A program made the position numbers and the translations under genes. DNA of 42,554 bases, taken from positions 1 through 42,554 of the forward strand of contig CANJID010000035.1 in assembly GCA_947474395.1 (NCBI GenBank). The letters are read 5' to 3'. Of this stretch, positions 31,229-40,220 are shown one piece after another (the first letter of the stretch is position 1; each line of letters starts with the position of its first letter). The notes beneath the pieces are model-generated. The model did not search any database and was not told the DNA's origin. It was given only the letters and a program-made list of their open reading frames with translations. The DNA comes from Caulobacterales bacterium (GTDB taxonomy: Bacteria > Pseudomonadota > Alphaproteobacteria > Caulobacterales > Caulobacteraceae).

Positions 31229-34102
31229 ATGGTCGACGCCGCCCCGCCCCTCGCCGAACGCCTGACCCCTTGCGGGCCGGTGCTGGACCGCGCGGCGGCG
31301 GCAAGAGTGCTGGCCGTGGCCGGGCCCGCCGCCCGTGCGGCCTGGGACGCCCTGGAGCCGGTGTTCGCCGCGTCGCCCTATCTGGCGGGCCTGGCCAGGC
31401 GCGATCCCGACCGGCTGGAGGCCGTGCTGACCGCGGCGCCGGACGCGCGCCTCGACGCCATCCTCGCCGCGACGGCCGCCGTGGCGGCGGGCGATCCCGA
31501 CGCCGCGGGCGCGCACCTACGCAAGCTCAAGGCCGAACTGCATCTGCTGACCGCCCTCGCCGACCTCGGCGGGGTGTGGGACCTCGACCAGGTGACCGGC
31601 GCCCTGACCCGCTTCGCCGACGAGAGCCTGAAGGCGGCGCTGGCCGCCGCCGCCGGCATGGAGGTGGGCCGCGGCCGCCTCGCCGCCCCCCTCGATCCGG
31701 CCAACCCGGTCCCCGGCCTCTTCGTCCTGGCCCTGGGCAAGCACGGGGCCTTCGAGCTCAACTACTCCAGCGACATCGACGTCACCGTTTTCTACGACCC
31801 CGAGACCATGCCCTCCGTGGGGATGGAGCCCGAGGCCATGGCCGTGCGCCTGACCCAGGCGACCGCCGCCCTGCTGCACGAGCGGACCGGCGACGGCTAT
31901 GTTTTCCGCGTCGACCTTCGCCTGCGCCCCGACCCCTCCTCGACCCCGCCCGCCGTGCCGGTCGAGGCCGCCCTCGACTACTACGAAACCGTCGGCCAGA
32001 ACTGGGAGCGGGCGGCCATGATCAAGGCCCGGGCCGCCGCCGGGGACATGGCGCGGGCGGGGGAGTTCCTCACCGCGCTCCATCCCTTCGTCTGGCGCCG
32101 CAACCTCGACTTCGGCGCCATCTCCGACATCCACTCCATCAAGCGCCAGATCCACGTCCACAAGGTCGACGAGCGGCTGGAGGCCAAGGGTCACAACCTC
32201 AAGCTCGGGCGGGGCGGCATTCGCGAGATCGAGTTCTACGTCCAGACCCAGCAGCTCATCCTCGGCGGGCGCGATCCTTCCCTGCGCAGCCCCCGCACCC
32301 TCGACGCTCTGGCCGCCTTGAGCGAGGCCGGCCACGTCTCGCCGGAGGCCAAGGGCGAGCTCGCCGCCGCCTATGACGAGCTGCGTGCGCTGGAGCATCG
32401 GGTGCAGATGCTCGACGACGAGCAGACCCACGTGCTGCCCGAGGCGGACGAGCGCCGCCGGCGGGTGGCGGCCCTGTGGAACTACGCGGATCTGCGCCGG
32501 TTCGACGCCGCCGTCGGCAAGCTGCTCAAACGGGTCAATTTCCGCTACGGCGAGCTGTTCGCCGAGGAGGAGGAGCTGGCCTCCCGCTTCGGCAGCCTGG
32601 TCTTTACCGGGGTCGACGACGACCCGGAGACCCTGGCGACCCTGGCCCGCATGGGGTTCTCCAAGCCGGCCCAGGTCTCGGCCACCATCCGCAGCTGGCA
32701 CCACGGACATATCCCCGCGACCCGCACCGAGCGAGGACGCGAGCTCTTCACCCGCTTGGCCCCCCGGCTCCTCGAAGCGGCCAACGCCACGGGCTCGCCG
32801 GACGTCGCCTTCAACCGCTTCGCCGACTTCTTCGCCCATCTGTCGACCGGGGTGCAGATCCAGTCCCTGTTCCTGGCCCAGCCGCGCCTGTTCGACCTGA
32901 TCGTCCAGGTCATGGCCTTCGCCCCGCAGCTCGCCTCGACCCTGGCCCGGCGCCCGGCGGCCCTGGACGCATTGCTGGACCCCGGCTTCTTCGATCCCCT
33001 CGACCCCGACGAGGCGGCGACCCGCCTGCGCGAGGCCGTGGCGGGGGCGGACGGCTTCGAGGCCGCCATGGACGCCGCCCGGCGGGCTCACCGCGAGGAG
33101 GCCTTCCGCATCGGACTGCAGGTGGTCTCGGGGACGGCCGACGCGGTGGAGGCCGGCCGCGCCTTCGCCAGCCTCGCCGACGCCTGCATCCTGGCCCTGG
33201 CGCCGGCGGCCCTGGCCGAGACCGAACGCCTCGGCGGCGACTTCCCCGGCGAGGTGGCGGTGGTGGCCCTGGGCAAGGCCGGCTCGCGGGAGATGACCGC
33301 CGGCTCCGACCTAGACCTGATGACCGTCTACGCCGCCGCCCCGGGCGCCCTGTCGGAGCGCAAGGGCTGGGGCGCGGAGACCCTCTACGGCCGCTTCACC
33401 CAGCGCCTGGTCACCGCCCTGTCGGCCCCGACCGCCGAGGGCGGGCTCTACGAGGTGGACATGCGCCTTCGCCCGTCCGGCTCGGCCGGGCCGGTGGCGG
33501 TCAGCCTGCCCGCCTTCGAAACCTACTACGACGACGAGGCCGAGACCTGGGAGCACCTGGCCCTGACCCGGGCGCGGGTGGTCTGGTCCACCTCGGAGGC
33601 TTTCGCCGCCCGCATCGGCGCGGCGGCGGCGGCGGCGCTGCGCCAGCCGCGGGACCTGGCCCGTCTGGCCAAAGACGTCCTGGAGATGCGGGCGCTGATC
33701 GCCAAGGAGAAGCCCTCGGCGGGGTTCTGGGACCTGAAGCTCGAGCCCGGCGGTCTGGTCGACATCGAGTTCGCCGCCCAGCACCTGCAGCTCGCCGGGG
33801 CGGCGGAAGGGGGGCCGCTGCGGGTCCACACCGGCGAGGCCCTGGCGGCGCTGGCGGAGGCGGGCCTCGCCGAACCGGCCCAGGTGAAGGTCCTGCTGGA
33901 GGCCTGGCGGCTGCAGCAGAACATCTCCCAGGTGCTGAAGCTGGCCCTGGCCGACAACGCCGATCCCTCCGGCGAGCCCGCCCGTTTCCGCCAGCTCCTG
34001 GCCCGCGCAGGCGGCGTGCGGGACTTCCGCGCCCTGCGCGGGGCCTTGGCCCGGACGCGCAAGGCCGCGCGGGCGGCCTTCGCCGCGGTGGTCCATCCGT
34101 AA
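31229..34102 (+). CDS. glnE: Bifunctional glutamine synthetase adenylyltransferase/adenylyl-removing enzyme
   Basis: The 957-residue protein carries two nucleotidyltransferase domains. The N-terminal one has LALGKHGAFELNYSSDID with the metal-binding Asp pair at 182 and 184 and removes AMP from glutamine synthetase. The C-terminal one has ALGKAGSREMTAGSDLD with Asp694 and Asp696 and adds AMP. Helical regions between them (RGGIREIEFYVQTQQL) are typical. It controls nitrogen assimilation in response to PII. The start ATG at 31229 follows GGGGGAAGG, and the TTG at 31166 is rejected because the added residues are not conserved in character. The length is usual for alphaproteobacterial GlnE. Confidence 0.94.
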   Translation: MVDAAPPLAERLTPCGPVLDRAAAARVLAVAGPAARAAWDALEPVFAASPYLAGLARRDPDRLEAVLTAAPDARLDAILAATAAVAAGDPDAAGAHLRKLKAELHLLTALADLGGVWDLDQVTGALTRFADESLKAALAAAAGMEVGRGRLAAPLDPANPVPGLFVLALGKHGAFELNYSSDIDVTVFYDPETMPSVGMEPEAMAVRLTQATAALLHERTGDGYVFRVDLRLRPDPSSTPPAVPVEAALDYYETVGQNWERAAMIKARAAAGDMARAGEFLTALHPFVWRRNLDFGAISDIHSIKRQIHVHKVDERLEAKGHNLKLGRGGIREIEFYVQTQQLILGGRDPSLRSPRTLDALAALSEAGHVSPEAKGELAAAYDELRALEHRVQMLDDEQTHVLPEADERRRRVAALWNYADLRRFDAAVGKLLKRVNFRYGELFAEEEELASRFGSLVFTGVDDDPETLATLARMGFSKPAQVSATIRSWHHGHIPATRTERGRELFTRLAPRLLEAANATGSPDVAFNRFADFFAHLSTGVQIQSLFLAQPRLFDLIVQVMAFAPQLASTLARRPAALDALLDPGFFDPLDPDEAATRLREAVAGADGFEAAMDAARRAHREEAFRIGLQVVSGTADAVEAGRAFASLADACILALAPAALAETERLGGDFPGEVAVVALGKAGSREMTAGSDLDLMTVYAAAPGALSERKGWGAETLYGRFTQRLVTALSAPTAEGGLYEVDMRLRPSGSAGPVAVSLPAFETYYDDEAETWEHLALTRARVVWSTSEAFAARIGAAAAAALRQPRDLARLAKDVLEMRALIAKEKPSAGFWDLKLEPGGLVDIEFAAQHLQLAGAAEGGPLRVHTGEALAALAEAGLAEPAQVKVLLEAWRLQQNISQVLKLALADNADPSGEPARFRQLLARAGGVRDFRALRGALARTRKAARAAFAAVVHP

Positions 34103-34197
34103 CATCATGGCTTTGCTGCGGCGCCGTCGCACAGGCTCGACGGACTTGCAGCGTTAGAGCGTTTAGAGGCGGACAAGGGGGCTCCGAAGGAGACCTG

Positions 34198-34413
34198 ATG
34201 ACCCGATCAGTCGATTTCGCCGAGTACAGACAGGTTGCAGGGACCGCGCGCCGCGAACGCGAGGCCTGCGCCTTCTCGCGCCTTGCCCAAGGCGAAGATA
34301 CGCTTACCCTGGATGAGCTGGACGGCCGGACTGCGGAGCGCGCGATGCGTTTCGAAGGCCTGAGCCGTCCGCGCGGGACTGCCGACGGCGACGTCGGCGC
34401 CCGTGGACGATAG
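34198..34413 (+). CDS. Small hypothetical protein upstream of the ECF sigma gene
   Basis: This is a 71-residue, highly charged, soluble protein that begins MTRSVDFAEYRQVAG and has a helix ARREREACAFSRLAQGED followed by LTLDELDGRTAERAM. A very strong GAAGGAG ribosome binding site lies six bases before the ATG. The gene begins the group that leads into the sigma factor, anti-sigma and metal sensor, but ends about 55 bases before the sigma start. I recognise no family. The Gly-rich C-terminus is probably unfolded. Confidence 0.6.
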   Translation: MTRSVDFAEYRQVAGTARREREACAFSRLAQGEDTLTLDELDGRTAERAMRFEGLSRPRGTADGDVGARGR

Positions 34414-34469
34414 ACAGGGAATGCGGGGCCGGGGGGCGCCTGCGCACACCATGGGCAGAGAGAAGCTTT

Positions 34470-35045
34470 TTGGCAGGTCGGCAGACGGCAGGACCGGCGC
34501 AGGCGCCAGATCCCGACGCGGAGCTGATCGTGGGCGTTGCCCAGGGCGACCCGGCGGCCATACAGGCCCTGGTCGCGCGCAAGCTGCCGCGCATGCTGGC
34601 GCTCGCCCGACGGATGCTGGGCGACGCCTCGGAAGCCGAGGACGTGGCCCAGGAGGTCTTCGTCCGTGTCTGGCGGCAGGCGCCGACCTGGCGGCCTGGT
34701 ACGGCGCGGTTCGACACCTGGATGCACCGGGTGGCCCTGAACCTCTGCTACGACCGGCTGCGCCGGCGCCGCGAGATACCGACCGCCGATCCGCCGGATC
34801 GGCCGGACCCGGCGGACTTGCCCGATCGCGGGCTGGAGCAGGCCGACCTCGCCGTGAGGGTGGACGCCGCTCTGAACCGCCTGCCGGCGCGTCAGAGAGA
34901 GTCAATTGTTCTGTGTCATTACCAGGAGTTGTCCAACATCGAGGCGGCGGCGCTCATGGGCGTCAGCGTCGAGGCTTTGGAAAGTCTGCTTGCCCGGGGC
35001 CGGAGGGGGCTGAAGGCGTTGTTGGCGGACCTTGCGTCAGGGTGA
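34470..35045 (+). CDS. ECF-type RNA polymerase sigma factor
   Basis: The 191-residue sigma-70 family protein has region 2 at about residues 16-98, with ASEAEDVAQEVFVRVW for core binding and -10 recognition, FDTWMHRVALNLCYDRLRR at the region 2.4 end, and region 4 at about 134-185, with LPARQRESIVLCHYQELSNIEAA and the helix-turn-helix MGVSVEALESLLARGR. The Pro/Asp-rich linker between them is typical for extracytoplasmic-function sigmas. The start is TTG 34470; no better in-frame start is seen. Followed by a membrane anti-sigma and a metal-sensor protein, it probably answers to metal or envelope stress and may control its own operon. Confidence 0.9.
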   Translation: MAGRQTAGPAQAPDPDAELIVGVAQGDPAAIQALVARKLPRMLALARRMLGDASEAEDVAQEVFVRVWRQAPTWRPGTARFDTWMHRVALNLCYDRLRRRREIPTADPPDRPDPADLPDRGLEQADLAVRVDAALNRLPARQRESIVLCHYQELSNIEAAALMGVSVEALESLLARGRRGLKALLADLASG

Positions 35046-35068
35046 GGGGCTGAGGGAGGGTGCGGACT

Positions 35069-35497
35069 ATGGACATCCAACGCTTTGAAGAGCTGTCGGC
35101 CGCCTACGGGGCCGACCTGCGCCGCTGGCCTGAGGCCGAGCGGGAAGCCGCCGCGAGCCTGATCGCCGGGGCGCCCGAAGCCAGCGCGACCGTCCTGCGC
35201 GAGGCCGACGGCCTGGACGCCCTGCTCGACACCTCCCGTCCGCCGGTTCCGTCCGCCTTCCTGCGCGAGGCGGTGATCCGCAGCGCGCGCCGCAGCCATG
35301 CGCGCTCCTTGGCCGACGCCTGGAGCCGTCTGTGGCTTCCGGGGGCCGCCGCTGCCGCCTGCGCGGCCGGCATCCTCGCCGGGGCGATCCTGGTCGGGAC
35401 CGTCGGCGCCGAGACCCGGGGCGAGGAGGCGATCGCCGCCGCCGCCCCGGACGAGGCCAGCATCATCTCCACCTGGCTGGAAGGCCGGAGCACATGA
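35069..35497 (+). CDS. Membrane-bound anti-sigma factor-like protein
   Basis: The 142-residue protein has a cytoplasmic N-terminus of about 85 residues (with FEELSAAYGADLRRWPEAER, a pattern common in alphaproteobacterial sigma partners), one membrane helix at about 88-112, and a short periplasmic tail. This single-pass shape directly after an ECF sigma gene suits an anti-sigma factor that holds the sigma at the membrane. A typical zinc-binding HxxxCxxC motif is absent, so it is not of the ZAS type. The ATG at 35069 follows GGGAGGG. The stop overlaps the next start in ATGA. Confidence 0.72.
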   Translation: MDIQRFEELSAAYGADLRRWPEAEREAAASLIAGAPEASATVLREADGLDALLDTSRPPVPSAFLREAVIRSARRSHARSLADAWSRLWLPGAAAAACAAGILAGAILVGTVGAETRGEEAIAAAAPDEASIISTWLEGRST

Positions 35498-36075
35498 ATT
35501 TCGAAGGCCCCGGCCTGAAGACGCTGCTGGTCGCCTCGCTGGCCGGGAACCTGTTCCTGGTGGGCCTGGGCGTCGGCGTGGGCGTCATGGGCTGGCGCAT
35601 GGTCAACAACCGCCCGCCGCAGCAGCGGAGCAACGTGTGGCAGGCTTCCACGGCCCTCTCGCCGGAGGACCGCGCCGCCATGCGCCAGGTGATGCAGGCC
35701 CACGCCGTCGAGGCGACCCCGGACATGCGCGCCGCCCGCACCGCCCGCCGCGAGGCCTCCACCCTGATGATGGCGCCGGTCTATGACGCGGCCGCCGTGA
35801 CCGCGGCCCTGGACAAGGCCCGCATCGCCGACATGGCCGCCCGCGCCAAGATGGACGCCGGCCTTGTGGCCTACACCGCCACGCTGGACGCCCCGCGTCG
35901 CGCCCTGCTGGTCCAGGCCATGCAGACCGACGCCCGCAACATGAGGCTCGGTCGCGGCGGTCGAGGCGGCGGCGGTCGGGGCGGTCCCGACGGCGACCGC
36001 GATCGCGGCCAAGGCGCTCCCCGCGCAGACGGCGCTCCGCCGGCCGCGACGGCCCCTCAAGCTCAACCCAAATAG
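35494..36075 (+). CDS. Periplasmic heavy-metal sensor-like protein (CnrX/Metal_resist type)
   Basis: The 193-residue protein has an N-terminal membrane anchor (residues 9-32) and a helical periplasmic domain with LSPEDRAAMRQVMQAHA, then ARTARREASTLMMAP and long helices, as in the Metal_resist group that includes CnrX and ZraP. The tail is Gly/Arg-rich, then Pro/Ala-rich, and probably unfolded. In CnrX-type systems the sensor binds Ni, Co or Zn and releases the sigma through the anti-sigma; here the three genes are in the same order of signalling. Histidines are scarce (one in QAHA), so strong metal binding is uncertain and a chaperone or stress role is possible. Confidence 0.78.
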   Translation: MNFEGPGLKTLLVASLAGNLFLVGLGVGVGVMGWRMVNNRPPQQRSNVWQASTALSPEDRAAMRQVMQAHAVEATPDMRAARTARREASTLMMAPVYDAAAVTAALDKARIADMAARAKMDAGLVAYTATLDAPRRALLVQAMQTDARNMRLGRGGRGGGGRGGPDGDRDRGQGAPRADGAPPAATAPQAQPK

Positions 36076-36092
36076 GCTCCGGCCCGCTGGCT

Positions 36093-37346
36093 TCAGCGGA
36101 AGCCGTACATGGCTGCGCCGGCGGCTGCCGCGGCGACGAGGGTCCCGCCCCCGAACCAGGCGCCGAACCGAGGCCCGCCGACCACGACTGCGATCGTCAT
36201 CTTGGACAGGCTGTCGACGCCTGCCGCGATCAGCACCGCATAGGCCGCCAGACTCAGGTCCGTCCCCTGGGCCGCTAGCCGGGCGGCCGTGAGGGTGACA
36301 GCGTCGGCGTCCGCCACCCCCGCGACGGCGGCGACCGGGAGCAGGGCGCTGGGGCCGAAGAGCGCGGTCAGGATTCGGCCCGCGGCCAGCACCGCTCCGA
36401 GCAGGAAGGCAAATTTGAACACCAGGCCGAGGTCGAGCGGGCTCTTCATTGAGGCCGGGATTTCATTGGCCTCGGGGCTCTTGGCCCGGCGGGCCATGGC
36501 CAAGCCCGCAAGCGCCGACACGGCCGCGAAGGCGCCGAGCGGCGCGGCGAGGCGCGCGAACAGGGGCGGTGCGATCACGGCGGTGATCGCGCAAAGCCGC
36601 ACCGCCATCACCGCACCGGCGATCAGCGCGGCGCCGGCGTAGGCCGTCCTAGCCGGGCCGGTCCTGTTCAGCCGCGCCATATAGAGCGTCACGACCGTGG
36701 AGGAGACGAGCGCCCCGGCCGCACTCGCCAGCACAGCGCCGCGCGACGTCCCGAAGATTCTGATCGCCGCGTAGGCCACGAACGAGACCCCGGCCATGGC
36801 GATGGTCAGCATCCAGAGCTCGTAGGGGTTGACGCTGCCAAAGGGGCCGAAGCCCCGGTTCGGCAAGAGCGGGAGGGCGACGAAGCTCATGGCCAGGAGG
36901 ACAAGCGCGCTCCGCAGCTCGGGCCAGGTCAGCTGTCTGAGCCAGCCGTGGAGCACCCCCTTGAACGCCAGCAGGGCGGTGGCGACGACCGCCGTCGCGG
37001 CGGCGACGTGCCCGTCGCCGATCACGGCGTAGGCGCCCAGGGCGAACACCAGGAGGGCCGCGACGACGGCGGTCACGGAATGGTCGCCGTCCTCCGCCTG
37101 CTCGCGTTGTTTCGACAGGATGAAGGCGGCGGCGAAGGGCGCGCCGATCGCTGCGAAGGCCCAGCCGCCAAGGGCGTTGCTCAACAGGCCGGCCAGGCCG
37201 CCTAGCAATCCCGTAAGCGCATAGGTGCGGATGCCCGCCGTCCGCCCGCCTTCGGCCACGTCCCGGTCCTGCCAGCCGCGCTCGACACCGACCAGAAAGC
37301 CGATGGCCAGGGCCAGCCCGAGGCGTTGAAAGGTTTCGAAGGGCAT
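36093..37346 (-). CDS. MgtC/SapB-DUF4010 membrane protein
   Basis: The 417-residue protein is almost entirely hydrophobic. The N-terminal part has the MgtC/SapB start LGLALAIGFLVGVERGWQDR and TAGIRTYALTGLLGG, with about five helices. The C-terminal part is a DUF4010 domain with further helices and conserved GVADADAVTL. These proteins are linked to Mg2+ or metal homeostasis, but their transport activity is unproven. The ATG at 37346 is chosen; a GTG three codons earlier is possible. It is convergent with the metal-sensor gene, with 17 bases between the stops. Confidence 0.87.
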   Translation of the reverse strand: MPFETFQRLGLALAIGFLVGVERGWQDRDVAEGGRTAGIRTYALTGLLGGLAGLLSNALGGWAFAAIGAPFAAAFILSKQREQAEDGDHSVTAVVAALLVFALGAYAVIGDGHVAAATAVVATALLAFKGVLHGWLRQLTWPELRSALVLLAMSFVALPLLPNRGFGPFGSVNPYELWMLTIAMAGVSFVAYAAIRIFGTSRGAVLASAAGALVSSTVVTLYMARLNRTGPARTAYAGAALIAGAVMAVRLCAITAVIAPPLFARLAAPLGAFAAVSALAGLAMARRAKSPEANEIPASMKSPLDLGLVFKFAFLLGAVLAAGRILTALFGPSALLPVAAVAGVADADAVTLTAARLAAQGTDLSLAAYAVLIAAGVDSLSKMTIAVVVGGPRFGAWFGGGTLVAAAAAGAAMYGFR

Positions 37347-37423
37347 GGCGATCACCGGCCGCTTTCAACCGACATGGGGCCAGCCTATCCGCAGGGCGCG
37401 TCGCTTGCGACAGCGCGGTTGAT

Positions 37424-40009
37424 CTAGGCTGCCACCGAGGCCGCGCCGCCTTCGCTGGTGCGGGCTTTGCGCACCGGCAGGGTGAAGGAGACCGTGGTGC
37501 CGTGGCCCGGCTCGCTCTCCATCCCGAACATGCCGTGGTGCATCTCCACCAGGGACTTCACCAGGGCCAGGCCCAGGCCGGTGCCCTGCTGGGTTTTGGA
37601 CAGCTGGCTTTCGATCTGCTCGAAGGGACGGGCCAGCCGCGCCAGATCCTCCCTGGAGATGCCGATGCCGGTGTCGCGTACGGCGATGCGCACCAGCTCG
37701 CCGTCGCCCAGCTTCTGCGCCAGCACCTCGACCCGCCCGCCGCGCGGCGTGAACTTCAGGGCGTTGGTGATCAGGTTCAGCATCACCTGCTTGACCGCGC
37801 GGTAGTCGGCCTGGACCTCGGGCAGGTTGGGATCGAGGTTCAGCTCCAGGGTCAGGCCGACCTCGATCGCCTTGTTGCGGAGCACCCGGGCCGCGTCCTC
37901 GACCACGTCCTGCACGTCCACCGCCTCCAGGCGCAGGGACATCTTGCCCGCCTCGATCTTGGACATGTCCAGGATGTCGTTGATCACCGCCAGGAGGTGC
38001 TGGCCGGACGACAGGATGTCCTGGACATACTCCTTGTAGCGGGGGTCCCCGAGGGGGCCGTAGAGCTCCTGGGTCATCATCTCCGAGAAGCCGATGATGG
38101 CGTTCAGGGGCGTGCGCAGCTCGTGGCTCATATTGGCCAGGAACTCGCTCTTGGCCCGGTTGGCGTCCTCGGCGCGGATTTTCTCGATCTCGTACTTCTG
38201 CGCCAGCTCCGTCAGCTGGGCCTGGTTCTCCTCCAGCCGCGCGACGGCCTTCTCCAGCGCCTCCTCGTTGCGGCGGCGGGCCTCCTCCTGGCTGCGCACG
38301 GCGCTGATGTCGACGGCGGTCATCACTGAGCCGCCCTCGGCCGTGCGCCGCTCGGACACCAGCACCCAGCGCCCGTCGATCAGTTCGGCCTCGCGCACCC
38401 CGCGCCGGTCGGGCGGGGCCATGCGCCAGTTCTTCACCCCCAGTTCGGCGACCTTCAGCACCATGGCCCGCTGCACGCCCGGCTTGAGGAAGCGGGCCTC
38501 CAGCGAGAAGAAGTCGCGATAGGCGGCGTTGCACATCAGGAGGCGCCCCTGCCGGTCCCACAGCACGAAGGCTTCCGAGACGCTGTCGATGGCGTCGCGC
38601 AGGCGGGTCTCGGCGGCCTGGGCGCGGGCCTGGGCCATGCGCTCCTCGGTGACGTCCAGCGCCACCCCGATGATGGTGTTGTAACCGCCCGAGGCGGCCG
38701 CGCCGTAGGCCTGGCCCCGGCAGTCGATCCAGGCCGAGCCCTGCGGCCCGGGCACGCGGAAGGTCACGTCGAAGGCGCCATAGGAGCGCGAACCCATCAC
38801 CGCCTGGCGCACCCGCTCGCGGTGCTCGGGGGCGATGCGGCCGATCACGTCCTCGGCCCGGGCCGCCCCGCCGCCGCCCCAGCCGAACATCACGCCGGTG
38901 ACGTCGGAGAGGAACACCTTGTCCTCATCCAGCCGCCATTCCCAGATTCCGCAGCGGGCGCCTTCGACGGCGAGCCGGAACTTGCGCTCGCTCTCTATGC
39001 GGGCCGACTGCACGGCCTCGATCCGCCGGGTCTGGCGGATCAGCACCAGCCCCATGACCAGGGCGATGGCCAGGGGGGCGAGGAGGGCGAACAGCTCGTT
39101 GGCCAGGGTCCGCCGCTGGGCTCCCAGCACCGAATCGGCCGGTACGGCGGCGACGGCGATCAGGGTCCGGTCGGGGGTCAGGGCCGCCCGCGCCCGCGCC
39201 GCCCGGGCGGGGAAGCTGGCGACGGTGTCGCGTCCCGCCTCGGCGTCGGCGATGAGGGTCGCGGTCTTGGTGGTGAGCGAGGCGTCGAGGGTCACGGCCT
39301 TGGGCGCGGCGTCGGCTCCGGCGGCGGCCAGCAACCCGCCCTCGGCCCCGGCGATCAACAGCGTCTCGTCGGGCCCGCGCGCGCTGGTCAGGTCGGCGAA
39401 ATCGGTCGCCGCCACCACGTAGAACCGCCCCCGGCGGGTGGAGGCGCTGACGACCGAATAGGTCGTGCGGCCGCCCGATGCTCCGGCAGTGGTGTTGTCC
39501 GCCGCGCCGATCCAGAAGGTCTTGCCGGCGGTCTTGGCCCAGCCGGCGGCGGCCGACCACGCGCCCAGCGGCAGGTCCCCCGCCATGCCCACCACCTCTC
39601 CCTCCAGCACCACGGCGACGGCCCGCGAGGCGGGCCGCGTGAGCCGTAGGGCCTGCTCGGCGGCGTCGAGCGGTTCTTCAGGCGAGCGTTGCAGCCGCTC
39701 GCCCGCGGCGGCCAGGCCCGCGCGCAACCGCGCGACCCGCGCGTCGGCCCGGGCCGCCAGCAGGTCGGCGTCGGCCTTGAGGTTGCGCTCCGCCTGGCTC
39801 GAGCCGTCGGGGCGAACCGTCTGGTTCAGCCGGTAGGCGGCGAGCGCCGTGTAGACAGCCAGCAGCAGCAGCGCAGCCAGGATCAGGATGCGCAGGAATG
39901 CAGGCAGATTGTGCGGCGGCGCGCGAGCTTCGGGCCCGCCAAAGGCGTCCCCCAACTCAGCGCGCGGTCTTGCGCGACCGGCCAAGCGGACGCCCTCCCG
40001 ATTCTCCAA
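37424..40009 (-). CDS. PleC-like sensor histidine kinase with PAS domains
   Basis: The 861-residue kinase has membrane helices at about 37-58 and 303-325 enclosing a periplasmic sensor domain, then PAS regions at about 341-460 and 465-575, a coiled segment (578-620), and the histidine kinase core. The phosphoacceptor is His629 in FLANMSHELRTPLNAI. Further blocks are NLITNALKFTP (N box), DTGIGI (G1) and GTGLGLALVKSL (G2). The core resembles PleC of Caulobacter, which controls DivK and PleD and cell polarity. The periplasmic part is only loosely similar, so a PleC paralogue is also possible. The start TTG at 40009 lacks a good ribosome binding site. The response regulator at 40220-40744 is on the same strand just upstream. 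Confidence 0.85.
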   Translation of the reverse strand: MENREGVRLAGRARPRAELGDAFGGPEARAPPHNLPAFLRILILAALLLLAVYTALAAYRLNQTVRPDGSSQAERNLKADADLLAARADARVARLRAGLAAAGERLQRSPEEPLDAAEQALRLTRPASRAVAVVLEGEVVGMAGDLPLGAWSAAAGWAKTAGKTFWIGAADNTTAGASGGRTTYSVVSASTRRGRFYVVAATDFADLTSARGPDETLLIAGAEGGLLAAAGADAAPKAVTLDASLTTKTATLIADAEAGRDTVASFPARAARARAALTPDRTLIAVAAVPADSVLGAQRRTLANELFALLAPLAIALVMGLVLIRQTRRIEAVQSARIESERKFRLAVEGARCGIWEWRLDEDKVFLSDVTGVMFGWGGGGAARAEDVIGRIAPEHRERVRQAVMGSRSYGAFDVTFRVPGPQGSAWIDCRGQAYGAAASGGYNTIIGVALDVTEERMAQARAQAAETRLRDAIDSVSEAFVLWDRQGRLLMCNAAYRDFFSLEARFLKPGVQRAMVLKVAELGVKNWRMAPPDRRGVREAELIDGRWVLVSERRTAEGGSVMTAVDISAVRSQEEARRRNEEALEKAVARLEENQAQLTELAQKYEIEKIRAEDANRAKSEFLANMSHELRTPLNAIIGFSEMMTQELYGPLGDPRYKEYVQDILSSGQHLLAVINDILDMSKIEAGKMSLRLEAVDVQDVVEDAARVLRNKAIEVGLTLELNLDPNLPEVQADYRAVKQVMLNLITNALKFTPRGGRVEVLAQKLGDGELVRIAVRDTGIGISREDLARLARPFEQIESQLSKTQQGTGLGLALVKSLVEMHHGMFGMESEPGHGTTVSFTLPVRKARTSEGGAASVAA

Positions 40010-40173
40010 GGGAAACCAGGGTATGCGGGGGGTGCGCCCTCTGTCACCTCTCCCGCGCGCGAGGGCGGGGGATAACAGTCAGGCTGCTACGCTCTGGCGC
40101 AGGCGGGCTGGAGCGCGTCAGGCGAAGTGTGCGCGGTTCGCCGCCCGGACCCGCTCTAAGATGCTAAAATGGA

Positions 40174-40220
40174 GAGCCTTTCTAACGGATCAGATGAAGC
40201 TATCTGATCCTGGAAGGCTC
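40174..40220. repeat. Long interrupted palindrome after the response regulator gene
   Basis: The outer arms GAGCCTT (40174-40180) and AAGGCTC (40214-40220) enclose the inner arms GGATCAGAT (40187-40195) and ATCTGATCC (40202-40210) around GAAGCT. On the minus strand the structure follows the response regulator stop at once and ends in a T-rich stretch, so it can act as terminator. Its form and length also suggest a dispersed intergenic element. Confidence 0.6.

Noticed and set aside
31517-33091. 524-codon minus-strand open frame and the other long frames inside glnE
   Set aside because: glnE is intact with both nucleotidyltransferase motifs, and the other frames show no family motif.
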